Assembly (NCBI GenBank): GCA_012798365.1
Contig: JAAZNH010000048.1
Location: 1 to 18,156, forward strand
Reading direction: 5' to 3'
Length of the DNA: 18,156 nt
DNA from: Methanomicrobiales archaeon
GTDB taxonomy: Archaea; Halobacteriota; Methanomicrobia; Methanomicrobiales; Methanospirillaceae
Positions 14,617-18,156 of the stretch are shown here, one piece after another. The translations under genes and the position numbers were made by a program. The first letter of the stretch is position 1, and every line of letters starts with the position of its first letter. The notes below the pieces were generated by a model. The model was given only the letters and a program-made list of their open reading frames with translations. It searched no databases and was not told where the DNA came from.

Positions 14617-16641
14617 ATGGCACGGGACAGCGAGGAAGCGACCATACGGGATTTACTCCGGAGGCACCCCAAGGGTCTCACCATTGAAGAAGTTTCAAAG
14701 AAGCTTTCGCTGAACCGTACAACCGCGGCCAAGTACCTCAATGCATTTGTCCTGACCGGGCAGGCCGAGATGCGGATGCTCGGGTCTGCCAAGCTCTTCT
14801 CGCTCACGCAGCGGGTTCCCTTAACGAACCTGCTCAGCCTCTCGTCCGATCTCATCCTGATACTGGACGATGACCTGTTCATCCAGCAGGCCAATGCCCC
14901 GTTCCTTGCCTTCTTCAGCCAGCCTAAAGATGCCCTCAAAGGTGCCCGGCTCGACCAGTCGCCGCTCGCCCCGCATTTTGCCGCAGCTGAATTGTCATGG
15001 ATCGAGCGGGCGCTCGAAGGCGATGGGGGAGCATCGGAGATCCGGTTTGATCTGATCGATCCCGGCCGGTATTTCAAGATGAAATGCATCCCCCTCACGT
15101 TCGAGAACGGGGCCCGGGCCGTGGGTATTATCCTTGAAGATATCACGGAGATGAAAACCTACCAGCAGGAACTGGAAAAACGGGTCCAGGAACGGACTGC
15201 TGAGGTGGTCAAGGCAAAGGATTTTGCCGAGAACCTCATCAGGACCGCAAATGCCCTTGTCATCGGCCTTGACCCGCAGGGACATGTCACCATCTTCAAC
15301 CGGGCCGCAGAGGACGTAACCGGCTATTCAAGGGATGAGATGCTGGGCAAAAAAGGCCTGGACATCATCATGCCGGAAAACAGGTTCCCGGTATTCCGTG
15401 CAGCACTCCGGCGACTCCTTGCCGGCGGACTGCCGGATCGTATCGACAGTCCCCTCCTGACAAAATCCGGCCATGTCCGGCATATTTCCTGGAACAACAA
15501 TGCCCTTGTGGAAGAAGGGAAGATCGCTGCGACAATCTCCTTTGGAATTGATATCACGGATCGCAGGGCAGCCGAAGAACAACTCAGGGAGAGCCAGCGG
15601 GCCCTTGCCACCCTTATGGGAAACCTTCCCGGCATGGCCTACCGGTGCAGGAATGATTCTGCGTGGACCATGGAATTTGTCAGCGAAGGCTGTGCTGACC
15701 TGACCGGCTACCAGGTCTCTGAACTGACCGGCAACAGCGCAGTCGCTTACCTGGACCTCATCCACCCGCAGGACCGCCAGCGGGTGAAAGAGGAGATCGG
15801 CATGGCTCTTGAAGAAGGCCAGAGTTACCAGGTGCTGTACCGCATCTTCACCTCAACCGGGACGGAGAAATGGGTCTGGGAACAGGGGCTTGGCGTGCCG
15901 GGCCCGGAAGGGGACATCGTTGCCATTGAAGGGTTCATCACGGACATCACGGACCGGAAGCATGCCGAGGAGATCATCAGGAAAGCCAACAAACAGGTTG
16001 CGCTCCTCACCAGCATCACGCGGCACGATATCATCAACCAGGTCAACTCGCTGCGGGGCTACATCGGGATCCTCCGGCAGACAATACAGGATGACAAGTC
16101 CGCCGGGTACCTCTCTTCGATCGATGCCATTGCCGAGACCATCCTGCGCCAGATCATCTTCACCCGCGATTACCAGAACGTTGGTGCAGAACCGCCCCGT
16201 TGGATCCCGGTTGCAGATACGCTCGAATTCATCCTGCAGACAATCGACCGGGGCCAGGTTGAGATCCAGACGAGTACCGGTGACCTCGAGATCTATGCAG
16301 ATCCCCTCATCGAGAAAGTCTTCTTCAACCTCATCGACAACTCCCTCCGGCACGGGGAACATGTGACCTCCATCAGGATCTCCTGTGCTGAAGACGAAGA
16401 GGGGCTCTCTCTTATCTACGAAGATGACGGCATCGGTATCCCAAACGATGAGAAGGACCTGGTATTTGCCCGGGGTTTTGGGAAAAACACCGGCTACGGC
16501 CTCTTTTTGATCCGGGAGATCCTCTCCATCACCGGGTTCACCATTACCGAAGAAGGCATACCGGGCAACGGGGTCCGGTTTCTTATCCGTATCCCCAAAG
16601 CATCCTACCGCATGCCGGGGTGCGGGACCATTTCTGAATAA
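14617..16641 (+). CDS. HTH-PAS-PAS-PAS sensor histidine kinase (cytoplasmic)
   Basis: This 674-residue protein has no TM helix. A winged-helix-like HTH occupies 1-65 (TIRDLLRRHPKGLTIEEVSK, NRTTAAKYL). Three PAS domains follow, at about 72-178 (ending IILEDITEM), 200-315 (ending SFGIDITDR) and 330-448 (ending GFITDITDRK). A coiled coil (180-205) joins the first two. The kinase part has the H-box TRHDIINQ with His470, the N-box NLIDNSLRHG (571-580), the D-box DDGIGIP (603-609) and the glycine-rich FGKNTGYGLFLIREI. All catalytic motifs are intact. A kinase carrying its own DNA-binding-like domain could bind its own promoter, which is rich in repeats. The ATG at 14617 is preferred to the GTG at 14614, with GGGAGA six bases before it. 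No receiver is attached; the convergent receiver-PAS-PAS protein is a possible partner. Confidence 0.92.
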   Translation: MARDSEEATIRDLLRRHPKGLTIEEVSKKLSLNRTTAAKYLNAFVLTGQAEMRMLGSAKLFSLTQRVPLTNLLSLSSDLILILDDDLFIQQANAPFLAFFSQPKDALKGARLDQSPLAPHFAAAELSWIERALEGDGGASEIRFDLIDPGRYFKMKCIPLTFENGARAVGIILEDITEMKTYQQELEKRVQERTAEVVKAKDFAENLIRTANALVIGLDPQGHVTIFNRAAEDVTGYSRDEMLGKKGLDIIMPENRFPVFRAALRRLLAGGLPDRIDSPLLTKSGHVRHISWNNNALVEEGKIAATISFGIDITDRRAAEEQLRESQRALATLMGNLPGMAYRCRNDSAWTMEFVSEGCADLTGYQVSELTGNSAVAYLDLIHPQDRQRVKEEIGMALEEGQSYQVLYRIFTSTGTEKWVWEQGLGVPGPEGDIVAIEGFITDITDRKHAEEIIRKANKQVALLTSITRHDIINQVNSLRGYIGILRQTIQDDKSAGYLSSIDAIAETILRQIIFTRDYQNVGAEPPRWIPVADTLEFILQTIDRGQVEIQTSTGDLEIYADPLIEKVFFNLIDNSLRHGEHVTSIRISCAEDEEGLSLIYEDDGIGIPNDEKDLVFARGFGKNTGYGLFLIREILSITGFTITEEGIPGNGVRFLIRIPKASYRMPGCGTISE

Positions 16642-16794
16642 TCAAAGGGAACGCTTCTGTGGCCCAGCAACTCATCTCCCGACCACTCCCTGCAGCTCAC
16701 GCATTCAGCCCAACACGGCTTGGGCATTGGGGGATGAGGGGGCACCATGCGGCCGGAATGCCGGGAACCGGGCAGAAAGTTGTGCCGGCGCGGG

Positions 16795-17961
16795 TTACTG
16801 CGCCGGGTTAGCAGGGGTGACATCCCGGATGATCGACCCGACCCGGAATCCCCGTGCAGTCCTCACCGGAAAGAACGTCTGCAGGATCTTCCGCCGGGCT
16901 CCGTCTGGCCGGCAGATCTCGGTTTCCACCCGGCGCGATACCAGCGGGCAGGTTCCGCTGGCAAGCAGGGCCTGCATCTCCCCCATGAGCCGGGCGCCCT
17001 GGCCGGGATCGGGGTTTACGCTTACGAGGGCCCGTTCCAGGATCCCCAGCCAGGGCTTTCCGACCGCAGTGTCCCGTGCAATACCCATGATCCCGGCAAG
17101 CGCCGGGTTCCACGCGATCACCGTACCGGTCTCATCGAGCAGGAGGATGCCTTCTGAGGATTCCTCAACAAGGGAGCGGAACGTCTCTTCACTCTCCGCA
17201 AGCGCAGCATCCGCCCGCCTGCGTTCGGTGACATCGAGGATGGTCCCTTCCGCCACATCCTTCTTCCGGTTGATCCGTGCGGAGAACTGGGCGAAAAACG
17301 GCCGGCCCGTTTTCCGGTTGATGAACCGGACCTCATAGTCATCCAGCGATCCTTTTTCATGTAGCAGTTCGCTCACTTTTTCCCTCTCACGGGCATCCGC
17401 ATAAAGGGACCGGACATCCTTTCCGATCGCATCCTCGACCGAATCAAACCCGAACATATCGCAGTACTTCTTGTTGCAGGCAACGATCGTGGCTTGGCCA
17501 AGGCTTGTTTCAAAAAGCCCGACCAGGGCATGGTGGTACAGGTTCCGGTACCTCCGCTCGCTCTCGTACAGGGCGGCTTTTGCCCTCCTCCGTTCAATCG
17601 CGTTCTTGACTTTATGCGCAAGCTCGGCAAACTGGGACCGGGGTTCCCCGCCTTTCTGCAGGTAGAAATCCGTACCGTTGTTGATGGCCTCGATCACGAT
17701 CTGTTCCCGGCCTTTCCCGGTGAACAGGATGAAGGGGATGTCGCCATAATCGGCCCGGATCTTTTTGAGAAACGCGATCCCGTCCATCCGGGGCATCTCG
17801 TAGTCTGCCACAATGGCATCAAACGATCCGAGGCCCGGCAGCCGGAGGGCCTCGGTTGCAAGCTTGGCAGTCTCCAGTTTCATCTCCCCGGACCGCTCAA
17901 GGAAGAACCGGGCTACGTCGAGCAGGTGGGGATCGTCATCAACATAGAGTACGTGGTACAT
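16795..17961 (-). CDS. Response regulator with receiver, PAS and PAS domains, no output domain
   Basis: The 388-residue protein starts with a receiver (1-120): VLYVDDD (Asp8-10), phosphoacceptor Asp53 in IVADYEMP, Thr81 in FTGKG and Lys103 in LQKGG, so phosphorylation should work. Two PAS domains follow (about 134-250, ending GTILDVTERR, and 255-385, ending GSIIRDVTP). No kinase, DNA-binding or cyclase domain follows; the protein ends eight residues after the second PAS. Such receiver-PAS proteins are common in Methanomicrobiales and are thought to pass signals by protein contact. The ATG at 17961 places the receiver at the usual position but has no clear ribosome site. A GTG at 18030, with AGGGTT upstream, would add 23 residues. 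It is convergent with the kinase gene, 153 bases away. Confidence 0.9.
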   Translation of the reverse strand: MYHVLYVDDDPHLLDVARFFLERSGEMKLETAKLATEALRLPGLGSFDAIVADYEMPRMDGIAFLKKIRADYGDIPFILFTGKGREQIVIEAINNGTDFYLQKGGEPRSQFAELAHKVKNAIERRRAKAALYESERRYRNLYHHALVGLFETSLGQATIVACNKKYCDMFGFDSVEDAIGKDVRSLYADAREREKVSELLHEKGSLDDYEVRFINRKTGRPFFAQFSARINRKKDVAEGTILDVTERRRADAALAESEETFRSLVEESSEGILLLDETGTVIAWNPALAGIMGIARDTAVGKPWLGILERALVSVNPDPGQGARLMGEMQALLASGTCPLVSRRVETEICRPDGARRKILQTFFPVRTARGFRVGSIIRDVTPANPAQ

Positions 17962-18111
17962 AAGCAACGGGCAATAACGCCAGAGAAGAGTGCCCCGGTC
18001 CGTCACTTGCCAGAAAATTCGGTCTCGCACAGGAATGAACCCTGCTGGACCGGGCCGGATCCGGGATCCCTGGCAGGCATGTTCTTGACGAATGCAATGT
18101 AATGCTGATAG

Positions 18112-18123
18112 TTATATATATAG
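18112..18123 (-). promoter_or_regulatory. TATA box for the receiver-PAS-PAS gene
   Basis: TTATATATATAG reads as a strong TATA element on either strand because it is nearly palindromic. On the minus strand, initiation near 18088 would leave a leader of about 125 bases to the ATG at 17961, or 57 bases to the alternative GTG at 18030. It might also serve a divergent gene beyond the right edge. Confidence 0.5.
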
Positions 18124-18156
18124 TATTGGTTAGATCTGCCCGCCACCGGCAGCCAC

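Noticed and set aside
1..18156. CRISPR arrays, tRNA or rRNA genes, insertion sequences
   Set aside because: Looked for regularly spaced direct repeats, clover-leaf motifs and transposase-like proteins by eye; none was found.

Overview
The window looks like chromosomal DNA from a GC-rich methanogenic archaeon, most likely of the order Methanomicrobiales (Methanoregula-like). The evidence is archaeal TATA boxes (14570-14577, 18112-18123), Shine-Dalgarno sites matching AGGAGGTGATCC, poly-T tracts instead of bacterial terminators, and domain architectures typical of that group: HTH-PAS-PAS-PAS histidine kinases, receiver-PAS-PAS proteins and soluble PAS chemoreceptors. The assignment is inferred from style; no rRNA, tRNA or methanogenesis gene is present. 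I saw no mobile element, CRISPR array or RNA gene.

Layout. (1) 1-636: possible edge fragment and a UPF0114/YqhA-like membrane protein. (2) 946-3845: two tandem paralogues of an unrecognised single-pass membrane family, with a conserved cytoplasmic N-terminal domain, a variable Pro-rich region, a TM helix and a conserved external C-terminal domain. (3) 3934-5315, minus strand: a 58-residue CxxxC protein overlapping moeA (molybdopterin molybdenum/tungsten insertion). (4) 5482-6980, plus strand, divergent from moeA: a TusA-like protein with an altered active-site motif, overlapping by ATGA a 414-residue protein that reads as three fused DsrE-like domains, so a candidate sulfur-relay module. (5) 14345 down to 7044, minus strand: a chemosensory operon in the order transmembrane MCP, CheW, 50-residue zinc-ribbon-like protein, soluble PAS-MCP, second transmembrane MCP, a new 56-residue ORF, and a degenerate receiver-domain protein. 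Most junctions are short with strong Shine-Dalgarno sites. No cheA, cheY, cheB, cheR, cheC or cheD is in the window. (6) 14617-16641, plus strand, divergent from the operon: an HTH-PAS-PAS-PAS histidine kinase. Its promoter is framed by inverted repeats. (7) 16795-17961, minus strand: a receiver-PAS-PAS protein.

How it fits together. The right half is sensory. Two membrane receptors and one cytoplasmic receptor share one CheW and would signal to a CheA encoded elsewhere; the kinase and receiver-PAS-PAS protein are orphan-type two-component parts. The left-centre is cofactor and sulfur chemistry: molybdenum or tungsten insertion by MoeA beside a divergent sulfur-transfer pair. A functional link between those two is inference.

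The candidates for something undescribed are the TusA-like/triple-DsrE pair, the tandem membrane paralogues, the small genes inside the chemoreceptor operon, and the repeat-framed kinase promoter.
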